Positions 51,494 through 64,000 of a DNA stretch of 64,000 bases are shown one piece after another. A model generated the notes under the pieces. The model saw nothing but the letters and a program-made list of their open reading frames with translations. It was not told the origin of the DNA and made no database searches. The DNA comes from Sequoia sempervirens (lineage: Eukaryota > Streptophyta > Pinopsida > Cupressales > Cupressaceae), in assembly GCA_007258455.2 (NCBI GenBank), contig VDFB02321251.1, forward strand, positions 1 through 64,000. Reading direction: 5' to 3'. The position numbers and the translations under genes were made by a program. The stretch's first letter is position 1; the number at the start of each line of letters is the position of its first letter.

Positions 51494-53105
51494 AATAATA
51501 TTATATGTTTCTCTAGCATCTTAGGAATGAGTAATTGGATGCCCCATGTAGGTAGTTGAGAGATAATATTTTATTACTATACTCCTTAGAAACTAGAATA
51601 TTACTTGCAAAGGTATTTACAAGTAGTATTATAATTTTAGGGTTTACAATCATTGGCCATAATTTATTGAACATTTCTCCTTCATGTAGTGCTTAGAACT
51701 TACATTGGGCAGAGTGAAAATATTGTTATGATAGTTGAAATCTACATTAGTTGGCTACTTGATTATGAAGTGCAAGACAAGAATTTTTCCACTCAATTAA
51801 TTATGGTATGAATGACATGGAATAATGATGGAGGGATCTACATTCTATTCTTGAAAGATGCTTTCCATGAATCAGGTGTGAGATTTTTGGCCTTGATTTG
51901 GATGCCTAGTTTGGGCATATACTTTTAATTCATTATTTTTTTAACACACATTTGACTTCTAGTTTCTATTTATTTTATATGTTACTCACATTCGAGAGAA
52001 TTTTCATGTCTGATCATTTGTAAGTATCATCATGTTGTTTGAATGCTATCAAATTAAGGAGAGAATTTAAATGTATGACTATAATCTTGCGTTAATGGAT
52101 TAATATAGTCTTATGCTCTCTTCGATGGTAGAGTTTTTTCATAAAAAAATTTATCCACATACATTAGCATTATAATTTTTATTATAAGACTTTGGCTATT
52201 TCTAATTGTTGTTTTATATGCTTGTCCATCTACTATAATAGATTTAATAGTTAATTAGTACACTTTGTACTTATATTGTGGCTATTAATATTCATCAATT
52301 TTCTCAACACAAATTAATCTATAACGCTTTCTGGTAATTAAATATCTAAAAAAAGATCACTTCAACTTGTATTTACAAAACTCTCGATATATAAAAACAT
52401 AAATATTAGTAAACATATCATTAACATAACTCTCTAAATTGTAGTTGTAACCCTATTGAAATCCCAGTTGAGGCATTTAAAAGGAATGATTTAATCACTA
52501 ATCTTAGACTCACCAATTGACAGCGACAAGCACGATGGAATAATCAGCTCACCAACAATTCATCACAAAGAAGCAAAGACCAAATAAGTAAACGTATATT
52601 ATCATAGAATAATTGGCTTGTCAAGCATATTAAAAAATTAAGGTTTGAAATGGTAAAAATATCTTGAAAAGAGGAGATAGTTGTCAGACAGATTTAATCC
52701 ATCACAAATAAAGGCGTGATTTGCATTGTATCAGCTACCCCTTCTAACAATCATATGTTCCAAAAACCACTAGATGACAACTAGGTAGAATAAACAAAAT
52801 GCTTCCTACCACATATAATGAAGTTCGAACAAGTATTGCTACGTATACGAAAGTACCAAAAGTGTCAAGAGTGAATAAAAAGAAATAACAGAGAAGGTTC
52901 TTAAAAGAACGGGCTTTGGTTGCTCAGTACCCACCAACCGATGAGCATTGTAACAACTTATCTCTGTCCACAGTAACGTGTAGAGCAAGCAATCAAACTC
53001 TTGTGGTTACAGTAGTTTAATTCAAACAAGGCTGATTGGGTCTTACATGATCTGTTATTTAATCTAAATTATATACATGTAAGGTCAGGCGTGGAAAATT
53101 ATTCT

Positions 53106-53205
53106 GCGGGAGCAGGTTTCATTTCTGGATCGAAGACTCTTTCAGACGGTATTGGATAGCGGGAGCAGGTTTCATTTCTGGATCGAAGACTCTTTCAGAC
53201 GGTAT
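53106..53205. repeat. 53 bp tandem duplication upstream of peroxidase C
   Basis: GCGGGAGCAGGTTTCATTTC... occurs at 53106 and again at 53159; B and A have a single copy (about 42231 and 35002). Confidence 0.85.
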
Positions 53206-53598
53206 AAGCTATTCTTCCATTAAACAAATCTTGTTTCAACTCCAGAGCAGAAGACCAGTGTAAATGTTTCTAAGGAAGCTGTGTTGACATTATATATTAA
53301 TGGAGGAATCTACGCGACGTCGGTGTATTAGATAAACTCATCATTTTTTAACCAATAAAATAGAATTAGAGATAGCATCTCACCTAAACGGACGGCACAT
53401 TGCTGTCGTCTGTGACAAAAAAAGGGGCAAGATTTGATCGAGCGGCGTCCCATTTCGAACGCAATGACTTCATCAATCAACCTCCATATGCATGCGTATT
53501 ATATTTTTTTGTTTTATGCTCATTCTAGTCAAAATTTCAGCGAACATCTCTTTAAACGTTTCTTAAAACTGGGACCTAGTCTGCTGCCCACGATATAG

Positions 53599-53606
53599 AA
53601 TAAAAG
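53599..53606 (+). promoter_or_regulatory. Altered TATA box of peroxidase C
   Basis: AATAAAAG at the position where A and B have TATAAAAG/TATAAAAT; a T-to-A change removes the TATA core. Confidence 0.6.
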
Positions 53607-53671
53607 TGCATCAACTCAGTCCTAAATTATCTCTTGGCTGAGTCTATGCATAGCTTCACCTCGAGAGCTTT

Positions 53672-55490
<1,819 letters not shown>

Positions 55491-55956
55491 CACTCTATTC
55501 AAACCCACTTCGCAATGCTTTCCCGCCATGAATGAGTCAGAGGTCTTAGTATGTACTGATTTTTGCTATTTTGCCGCAGTCTATGCCCCCCGCCATGATT
55601 CCATGTCTTCATTGTCGAGTAAAATAAAGATTTGTGTTTCCGAGTGAATAAAATTTTCGATTCACCCTTTTTCTATTTACATCCTTCGTAAATTATGAAC
55701 ATGAGGTTTTTCACATTTCATTAAAACAAAAAATTATTATTATTTTTAAAAATAGTAAAATAATATTAAATTTTGAGTGCTTTAAAATAAGTTGATTAAG
55801 ATATTTCATTTGTCCATCACATCTTAAGGGTTATAATTATTTTGATAAGTATATCTTTTAAGGAAAAAAAAGTCTAAATCATCAATGTTGAAGAAATTGC
55901 TTATCAACCTTACAATATTTTAAAAATATATAAATCTTTAAGAGACACCTCAAATT

Positions 55957-55987
<31 letters not shown>

Positions 55988-58900
55988 CTCATTAAGGCAA
56001 TAAGGTCAATAGTAAGAGGTGGTGAATTATCATAATACAACCTAGACCAAAGAATCTACTAAAAAAATCTTAATCTAACAATCCAAACTGGACTAACACA
56101 TACAATATGCCATATGGAAGCAGAAATTTGAATGAATTTTTTAAAAAAAATTTATCTATAATAGAATATAACTTTCTTATAGAAATACATTGTGATTTAA
56201 GGACCATAAGGGCTTTCTTAAGCCTATGGATTTTCACTCACAACCTATTCATCAACATCTAGCTTTCATCTTGAATAGATATGAACCTTATATTATTTTT
56301 CTTCTATTATTCCTTATTCAATCCCTTACTTTATTCTTCTTTTTACATCACTTTATACCCATCTTCTTCATTGATCTTATTCTCTTTCTATCCAAAACTA
56401 AAGTTGTCAATCCAAAAACTCGAAGTAACTTTGATGGATAAACCCTTGTTCTTTCTTTTACAAGTCATGTCACCAACCAATATCTCCTGAACACACAACC
56501 CTAAGCAAAGAAAATACATCCCATGATTTCAAACAACTAAGAAGGAACACTAAAAACACACATTTCCAAAAGAAAATACCAAGAAAATATCTAGCTTAAG
56601 AAAAGTTGATTAAAAAAAAGACTAGGTCAAATGCCACATGCAAAAAAATAAAAATATGAAAGGTTGTAGCAAGTCATGATGCTAGCTTGACAAAACAACA
56701 CAACCCTCCAAATTAGCTAAGAATAGAAATTTCTTTGTATTAGACCACAGGAAATCTTTACAGATCAGCTTAGTCACTTATGACAACTTGACCAAATGAT
56801 GTCGAGGTTAAATAAGATAAAAGAGTGCCTTTAAATAACAAGACAAGCATTAAAATGAAAAGAAAATTATAACATTTCCTTGAGATCATGGCCATCTTTT
56901 TATAATTGATTATATTAATTGCATAAATCAATGATGATCTTGGCATCTAATTTTCTCACATATAACTTATCATATATATTTGGACTAGGCTCCATTGTAC
57001 CCTATCAGTAAGGTAATTCACTTTTTAACAAACACCTAGTTAGCTTGTCACACAAGACATAGCTCCTATAACATAATACATAGTCCTTGTAGGTTTGTAT
57101 ATAGAATTCATATCATATTTTTTGAAACAATATATTTGAACTAACGATTGATCTATATTAGCTTGATTTAGGATTGAAGCAACTTGAAGATGTGTTGTAC
57201 TATACATAAAAATTGTCTTAGACATAAAATCCGTATATCCTTCTTATAGAATTAGCTTAAAAAACAAGCTAATAAGAAACACCCAACAACAAACACAAAA
57301 AACTATGGCGAGAAATTAAACAACATGAGATTAGATGCCCCTACATTATACATTCCAAGAAAGAGAAATATACCATGTGTTATGATTTGTGAAAAAATTC
57401 CAATTTTTCCTATATTTTGCTTAACCATCACATATACACTCATCCATATTATGTCATCTATGGTTTTGATTTTCCATTTCACTAAGTATTCTTTCAGCTC
57501 TTTTCCCTTAATATTTTTAGCAATTAGGAATCTGTCACTACCTCAAATTATTCCTATTTTGTCTTTGAAAATCATAGTACCCATTCTTTTGCTGGAAAAA
57601 TTAAACTTATTCATTTCTTTTCAGTTATATTCTCCTCGTAATAATGATACAAATCATGAACATCAAAAGTCATTTCCTGCTTCTTAAAAATCAATCACAT
57701 TAACACTTGATGTAAATTTCCTTAAGAACTTACATCAATTTTAACACATAAATTCATTGAGGAAACCTCTCTACAAATAGGACAAAAAAAAATCTCTACA
57801 TAAAATTCTCTCCCTCATTCTCTTGAGATTAGGATGTTGTGTAATTTCAACTGCAATAGCTCTCACCTCTTCTTAGTTTAATTCTTTGTAACATTAGACT
57901 AATCGTTTTGTTGTTGTTTTATTCCACAGTAACCATTCCCTAAGAATTGGTGATTTCTTACTACCATATTTTTATATGAACGACCACCATAAACTATGCC
58001 CTATTTTATTGCAGTCAAATCTACACACCAATTGTTGATTTCTTACTACTATATTTTTATATGAACGACCACCATAAACTATGCCCTATTTATTGCAGTT
58101 AAATCTACACACCATTATAGACTTTTTCAATATAGTATTTCATATGATTCACTATGACGATGATAAATTATTCTCTATTGAAGACATATGTAAAACCGAT
58201 GACCCTGTCTCTTTAGAAAATCCAATGGATATGTCTCTTAGCTCGGGCTAAACACAATTACTCTTGATCATCACGTCCCTTGTTTCCATCTCCAGGAAGT
58301 ACGCTCAAGCATGGATATAACAAGGAAATAACATAATAATAGGCGTGCAAGTTTGGTTCTTTGAAATTCACTTAGATCTTCTTACCTATCATGCTGGTTG
58401 TGGTCGAATCACCATTTTGGAATGGTGTTACCAATAAAAAAAATATGTGACTTGGTCTTTATTTTAATTTGATTTCATACTTGGGGCGTTTTCCCTTGAG
58501 ATTAGCCACTTGAGTCGTCATATTTCAATTGGCATTGCCCTCTACAAAGCCTGGCATCTTATGTTTTTCTTTTCCCTTTTCTTTACAAATGAGCACGGTT
58601 TCCCTGTCTCATTGTCACCCTTGGTCAAATATTTTAATTGGTAATGCCATTGAAACTTCCAAGCATGACTGTCAAGTCCTTTAAGTAAAACAGTGCCTAA
58701 GTAAGACAATATATATCAAAATTATGTCGCACTTTTTGGGTGGCCTTGCCACCTCAAAATTATTCCCAAGTCTACGTTTTCATGCCAAAATTAGTCACTG
58801 TAACAACCAAATGCCAAGTTCAGTATATTAAAGAAAAAGATAATTCAAGTTCAGTATATTAAAGAAAAAGGTAATTCAAGTTCAGTATATTAAGGAAAAA

Positions 58901-59194
58901 GATATTCAAAACGAGGTGCCATTTACCCTAGTCAATGCATGTGTAATGGAGAAAGCAGAATTAAAGCAGATAGGAGATTATAATAGTAGACATGGCGGGC
59001 ATGCTAGAAGGAAACTAATTTCATGCTCTATCACATCTGAATTACAATCTATGCAATTATGTGAAAAAAACCTGCACTACAATCCTTTATATTTGGTCAA
59101 ACTTTTAGGATAATTTATTCATTGACTTTGGAATAATAATTGTACACAATAGATAAATATGTCGGAATGTATAAGATGATAGAAGGTTTTGATA

Positions 59195-62100
59195 ATGCTA
59201 TTCGATTCTTCATTTCTTAATGATGCTACTATGATAGTGTGCAAATAGAATAATGAATTCTCTTAAGTACAATAACATAAGTGAAAAGTTTGGCATAGGA
59301 TCAAATTTTAGTTTTAAATTTTTAAAATTCTGATGTTCAAGTATGTGTGTAGAGATGATTACATTTAATTCCACACATGCATATTTGATTAAGGCTAGAA
59401 GATAGAAGTAATTAATTTTTTAGAAACAAGGAGTTACATGTGATGATGAAATTTGCACTTAAATCCAACCAAAAAAACAAACTAGCAACTCTAGTCAACG
59501 AATAATGAGATCTCTTTTGAGTTTCACCATATAAAAAAGAAAGCTTAATTTTCAGAATCCTAAATATTGAATTTGCACATAGGTTTGGATGATTCACAAA
59601 GCTCTTGGAAGATTGATTTGTCTCAAGATTTCAAATAAGAAATGATCATTTTAGTGGTAGTAAGTTGATATTTCTATTTGGGTAGTACCCTTCTATAACG
59701 ATTTGTCTATGAATTAAGAGTTAGTGCATTAGTATTTTTTAGAATGAATGTTTTCAATTATCCTTCTATTTATTTTGCGTGATTTTACTATACTTGTTAT
59801 GTTTGCACAAAATCAACATCTTTATTTGTCTAATTTAAGTTAGAATGTGGTACCATAACCCACGAGTCCTTGGATTCACATCTTAAACTTGGAAAATTGA
59901 CATTGTGTTTGGAATGAGTTGGTGAGAATAGCACTATGTTGTTATAAGATATGAAACCAAATAGGATCTTAGACTTAGACATGGAGACATATTGGATCTT
60001 CAAAGGGGAGAGACTATCTATTCCAACCTTTTTTAGGATATGGAAGTAGCTTATGTGATTTTTAAATCTTTCACATGTTTCTTTTATAAAACATTTTAGT
60101 GAATTTTTCTATGTTGTCAAACCTATAAGAAAAAAATAAGGTTATTGAAGATTCATATCAATAATTTGGACCTAGTATTTTTATCAAATACCATGTGGGT
60201 AATCATAATCTATTGTTGTTTTCTTTTGCTTAAGGTTCTTAATGGATTTTTTCTCTATTGTACTTTGTTATTGGACTTGATCAACCCAATAACCTTGTAT
60301 AATTGGCTTATTAGATAGGACTAATATTTTATTTGTACATTGAATTTGATATATGAAAAGAGGATATTCATGTAGTTTGGAATGCATGAATATCATCTTG
60401 GAATGTATGTTGAAGTTATAGGTTATACTCTTATACATTATGAGCGGCCACCTATTATTGGATATACATAGTAATTATTGTGTGATAATACTTTGAAAGA
60501 GTTATATGAGTGGGTAAAATATTAAAGTTGAACGATAGGAGGTTAACACATAAATTGTAATTATCTTTCAATTATAAATTCATGATATATTTCATAATAC
60601 TTCTATATAGTTGTCATCATAATTTTGATTAGGTAAAGTGATTCTTCTTGTAAATCTAAAATAAATTAAAAAACAATGATTTATAAATTCAAAAGGAGAA
60701 AATAATATAGACAAAGTAGGTATTATTAAAAATACAAGTATTCAATGTCAGTATCTTCTATTATGGATCATGGGCTTCTTTGATTTGTGATGCAAATGCA
60801 TCTTATCCTACTAAGGATATTATTTAATTTATAGGGGGAGAATTATTATGTGACCTTTTCCCCAAGAGAAGAGAAATTTATGAAATAACCCTTTAAAATT
60901 AAAAAGGGGGATAGAAAAATAAAGGATATTATGATCCTTTGGCTAAAATGGATATTAATAAAGAATGTGTTAAAAACTCTTTTAAAAAAAGGTGGAAAAA
61001 TAATTATTTAGTTAAATAATTATTAAATGCAACCTTTGTGAAAAGATGTGATGGTTTGGGAAGCCTCCCCCTAAGGCTTATATAAGTATTAATGTGAGAC
61101 TTTGAAAGGCACTCAAGAAGGGAGAACATTTAAGGAAGAAGAAAATTCAAGGAAGAGGAAAGTGGTTGGTAAGATATGAATATTAGGGGAAGGGGGAACA
61201 CCATATGTGTGTGTCCAACCTAAGGTACAAAGTGCACTCAGGATCATCGTGTCTAGGGCTTGGGTATTGCATGGGTGTTGAGCATTGTCCCAGTGGAACT
61301 AACACTCATGTAGAGTGGTGAAATACGCTTATTCCTTCTAGATTGCTCCATAGCACCACTGAAATGTTACTAGGGTGAGACTGGCTTTTCCAAGTGCTAT
61401 TATTTAGATAAGTATTAAAACCATTGATTCTAAAATATATGGATAATATTATATATATGATTTTGGTGTTAATCTATACGAATTATATGGATGTGTGATT
61501 CAATTTACTATGTTGAAATTATTTACCTTAGAATCCTTGTTATTGCATATTATAGTTACCTTGGTTATTTTATCAATTATTCACATTATTTTAGTAACAT
61601 TATATCTTGTGAATTATCTTAACTCTATTCTTTAATCTATTAAATTTGCTTCTAATATTTAAACTACTTTAGGAGGAAAAGTGACATCACATCATTCCTC
61701 CCCTACTTGAAAGATTGTTAACCTAAAGATTCTTCAATTCTAGGTAATGGGTTTCAAAAAAAAATCAAGGGATTAATAGGTAAGCATGTTGAATGTCATA
61801 TTTAAGGGGCTCCAATGCAATCTAAAAAAAACTTACTAGTCATTTATTGTTTTCAATTTGTAACTTTTTTATGGGATGCTAATATATAGATATGACTCCA
61901 TAGATTCCTTATTTAAATCATCAACAATGTAAATCATTCAAATTCATATTATGGACCAATGAGAAACTATAATTTTAAATATTTTTTTTCTTGTATTTAT
62001 ACAAAGTATTTATTAGATAATTCAAATGGAAAAAATTTAACTAATTTCTATTCCTTGGTTTCTATATAACATCAAATTTTAGATTTATAACCTTTACCAA

Positions 62101-62518
62101 TTTCTCAATTTACATAAAAAATGTTGAAATCCTAAATTAAACCCTAGGGTAATTATATACAAACTCCATTATAACTAAGGTGATGAAAGAGAACAAAATT
62201 AGGTGAGAGAGAGAAGGGTTGGGATGAACCTAGAAAATATCATTCTTTAATTGCACTATGTAAGTAGAAAAACCCTATCAAAACCACTTATTTTCTTTGT
62301 ACAACTAGTGAAAAATAGTGCAATGGATGGTGCATCTTCTAAGGATAATTTCAATGTAAAAATATGTAGTTAAAACCACCTTTATTATATGGATAGATTA
62401 TAATTGTAGCTATAGCAATAAATTTAAAAGGTGAATATTCAAATCCAAACTATAACATAAGTGCATAAAGACAAGGCACAAAAAAGTTTCCACATACACT
62501 TTTTGGTTTATTTTCCAT
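59195..62518. other. AT-rich noncoding region
   Basis: No gene was recognised. Positions 60820-61690 have an LTR-like look (TTATATAAGT at about 61079, followed by G/A-rich leader-like sequence), but no terminal duplication was found. Confidence 0.45.
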
Positions 62519-62825
62519 ATAATGTGAGCACACTATAACATACTCACAATATAATGTGTTTGCATTATGGATTGGTAGTGTCTTGATCACTACCAAACCA
62601 TAAACTGAGCATGTTGTAAGAGGAGAGAATTATAGCATGCTCTCATTATGAAGAAAAAGATGTATAAATCACATGATTTAATATTATTTTTTATGTTTTG
62701 TAGAATGTAATCACATTTTGGAAACCATAACAAATAGTATTAGATCATGTGGTTTAGACCATTTTTATGTCTCTCATAATGTGAGTATGTTATAGCATGA
62801 GCATATTATAACATACTTGTGTTAT
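62519..62825. repeat. Foldback (MITE-like) sequence
   Basis: CTATAACATACTCACA at about 62531 is inverted as TGTGAGTATGTTATAG at about 62779, about 230 bp apart, with weaker pairing further out. The middle has a small hairpin GGTAGTG...CACTACC (about 62574-62599). Possible short foldback element; ends not fixed. Confidence 0.4.
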
Positions 62826-63023
62826 AACTTTCCTTAGAAACTATCAACCCTTAGGGTTGGATTTTCCTTGGTTATCAAACCCAAAGGGTTGGAATTGCAT
62901 GTCAATGTCGAAAGATATATTTTCTATAAAATATAGAATAATAACCACATGTCAAGTGTACTCTCCATCAATTTTTCATGTCTTCCAATGTTGATCTAAA
63001 AAATACCACAATAATTTCAAATA

Positions 63024-64000
63024 TTTTTTTTGTTTATTGAAAAAGGGGTAAAAATTTATTGAATCAAATAAATATTATAGAGCAATAGGCATCAACCACC
63101 AAAAAAAACCAACCAAAATGTGCAACAAAAGTCCCCAAAAGAACCCAACAAAGGAACCAATTACATATGAATATCTTCTATGATTATCTTTTTAAGGGAC
63201 AATGAAAGCTCTAAGGATAAAGTCCCCAGTCATCTATATTCCAACTCTCCACATGCTGAAAAACCCCCTTCACCAAAATATCATCCACCCTATTCCATTC
63301 CCTAAGACTATGGAAAAAGGAAACTAATTCCAATCAATTGCACAAATTCACAATCTGTTGGATCACAATAGCTACCAGCTAACACCATCAAGTCTCCACT
63401 CATTTAGCATATCAACTACAATCTATGAATCAAATTCACAAATGATCCTCTTCCATCCAAAGAACAACCTTTCTCAATAGCATGTAAAATAGCAAGAGCC
63501 TCCATAAGATTGTTAGGATGGCGACCCTTGTAAATAGAGAAGAAAAGCACCACACCTCCATTACCGTATCTGCCAATACCACCAATCCCAACATGTCTAG
63601 GATTCCCCATAGAAGATCCATTAGTACTTATCTTCAGAATCCCTTGTGGGGGAGGATACCATCGACCCTCTTGATGAACCTTCTTCTTAGCTTGACGAGG
63701 GCTATTAGTAGCAAAGAAACTAGACTCTCTTCCCTCCATGTGTAGATTCCTCACAAAGGGAAGATCACTTGGTTCCACAATAACCGATAGATCACATTTC
63801 GCTAAAATAGTCTCCTAAATATTGTTGAAGATCTTCCTCCATAAAACATCCTCATCCTGCTTCACATCTTGGAAAATCCTTCTATTTCTCTCAAGCCAAA
63901 TGTGCCAAATAATAAAGGTAGGCCCAATAACCTAGGCAACAATCTAAAGAAAAGTTGTCTTAGCAGGGGATCTCCCAAAGCTCTCCCAAAACTCTATCAA
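63024..64000 (-). mobile_element. LINE 3' end (5' part beyond window)
   Basis: Minus-strand LINE with an A run as its 3' end (T run at 63024-63031 on the plus strand). Upstream on the minus strand are WLERNRRIF-type sequence (about 63905-63870), common after the RT of plant LINEs, and an RNase H domain. Confidence 0.75.
63240..64000 (-). pseudogene. LINE ORF2 C-terminus with dead RNase H domain
   Basis: Frame 63778-63416 encodes a plant LINE-type RNase H domain (RVT_3 family). The opening motif reads STNGSSMGNP where the family has TDGS.GNP, so the first catalytic Asp is Asn; LMEALAILHAIEKG keeps the catalytic Glu; the third site (ESDS in the family) is garbled as VNLIHRL, after which stops occur. 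The upstream frame (63790-64000) continues the conserved WHIWLERNRRIF region with single stops. Not functional. Confidence 0.75.

Larger units (their letters stand above)
48620..53598. repeat. 5' flank of peroxidase C (duplicated, noncoding)
   Basis: Homologous to 38787-42671 upstream of B, starting at the CCATCT word. It lacks the solo LTR of B and the MITE of A, but has its own 1.65 kb copia-derived insertion (49845-51493) and a 53 bp tandem duplication near 53106. The 116 bases between the gap and 48605 have no match in the other units. Confidence 0.75.

Overview
This window is nuclear DNA of a plant. The two intact genes have spliced four-exon structures and encode secreted class III peroxidases, and the rest is mostly nested, decayed LTR retrotransposons with AT-rich spacers. 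The repeat density, the many solo or truncated LTR elements and the few genes fit a very large genome. I suspect a gymnosperm (conifer-like), but the sequence alone does not prove it. No tRNA, rRNA, CRISPR or bacterial-type feature was seen.

Layout. Positions 1-7887 hold two nested Ty1/copia elements: a pol-deleted element (1-4083) sits inside the coding region of a second element (4084-7887), and the first is itself split by a 1.2 kb solo LTR (923-2123). Positions 7889-10440 hold a minus-strand, gag-like acidic ORF with a Ty3/gypsy-style leader, full of stop codons. Positions 10440-19097 are mostly unassignable, with two minus-strand copia fragments (15480-16050 and 16650-17720). Positions 19098-30792 are one complete but coding-dead Ty3/gypsy element of 11.7 kb with LTRs and a TATAT target duplication. 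It contains a second, deleted gypsy element (24382-27027) and two oppositely oriented copies of a 0.78 kb terminal-inverted-repeat element.

Positions 33957-59194 form a tandem array of three class III peroxidase genes in the same orientation. Copy A (35486-37347) and copy B (42773-44685) are intact and each encode 333 residues. Copy C (53672-55490) has a shredded first exon and lacks the distal haem histidine, while its exons 2-4 are clean. The breakpoint of the A/B duplication is visible at 38787-38792 (CCATCT microhomology). The flanks carry copy-specific insertions whose empty sites are visible in the sister copies: a 411 bp MITE upstream of A, a 432 bp solo LTR upstream of B, and a 1.65 kb copia-derived insertion upstream of C. 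A 4188 bp block downstream of B is letter-for-letter repeated downstream of C and stops exactly at a 100 N scaffold gap (48390-48489), so an assembly artefact must be considered.

Positions 59195-63023 are AT-rich with no gene recognised. Positions 63024-64000 hold the 3' end of a minus-strand LINE with a degenerate RNase H domain. The peroxidases are the only probable host genes. They would be exported to the apoplast, where class III peroxidases use hydrogen peroxide to oxidise phenolics. I did not find a convincing new biological system. The best leads are the structural history of the peroxidase array and the odd deletion-riddled exon 1 of copy C.
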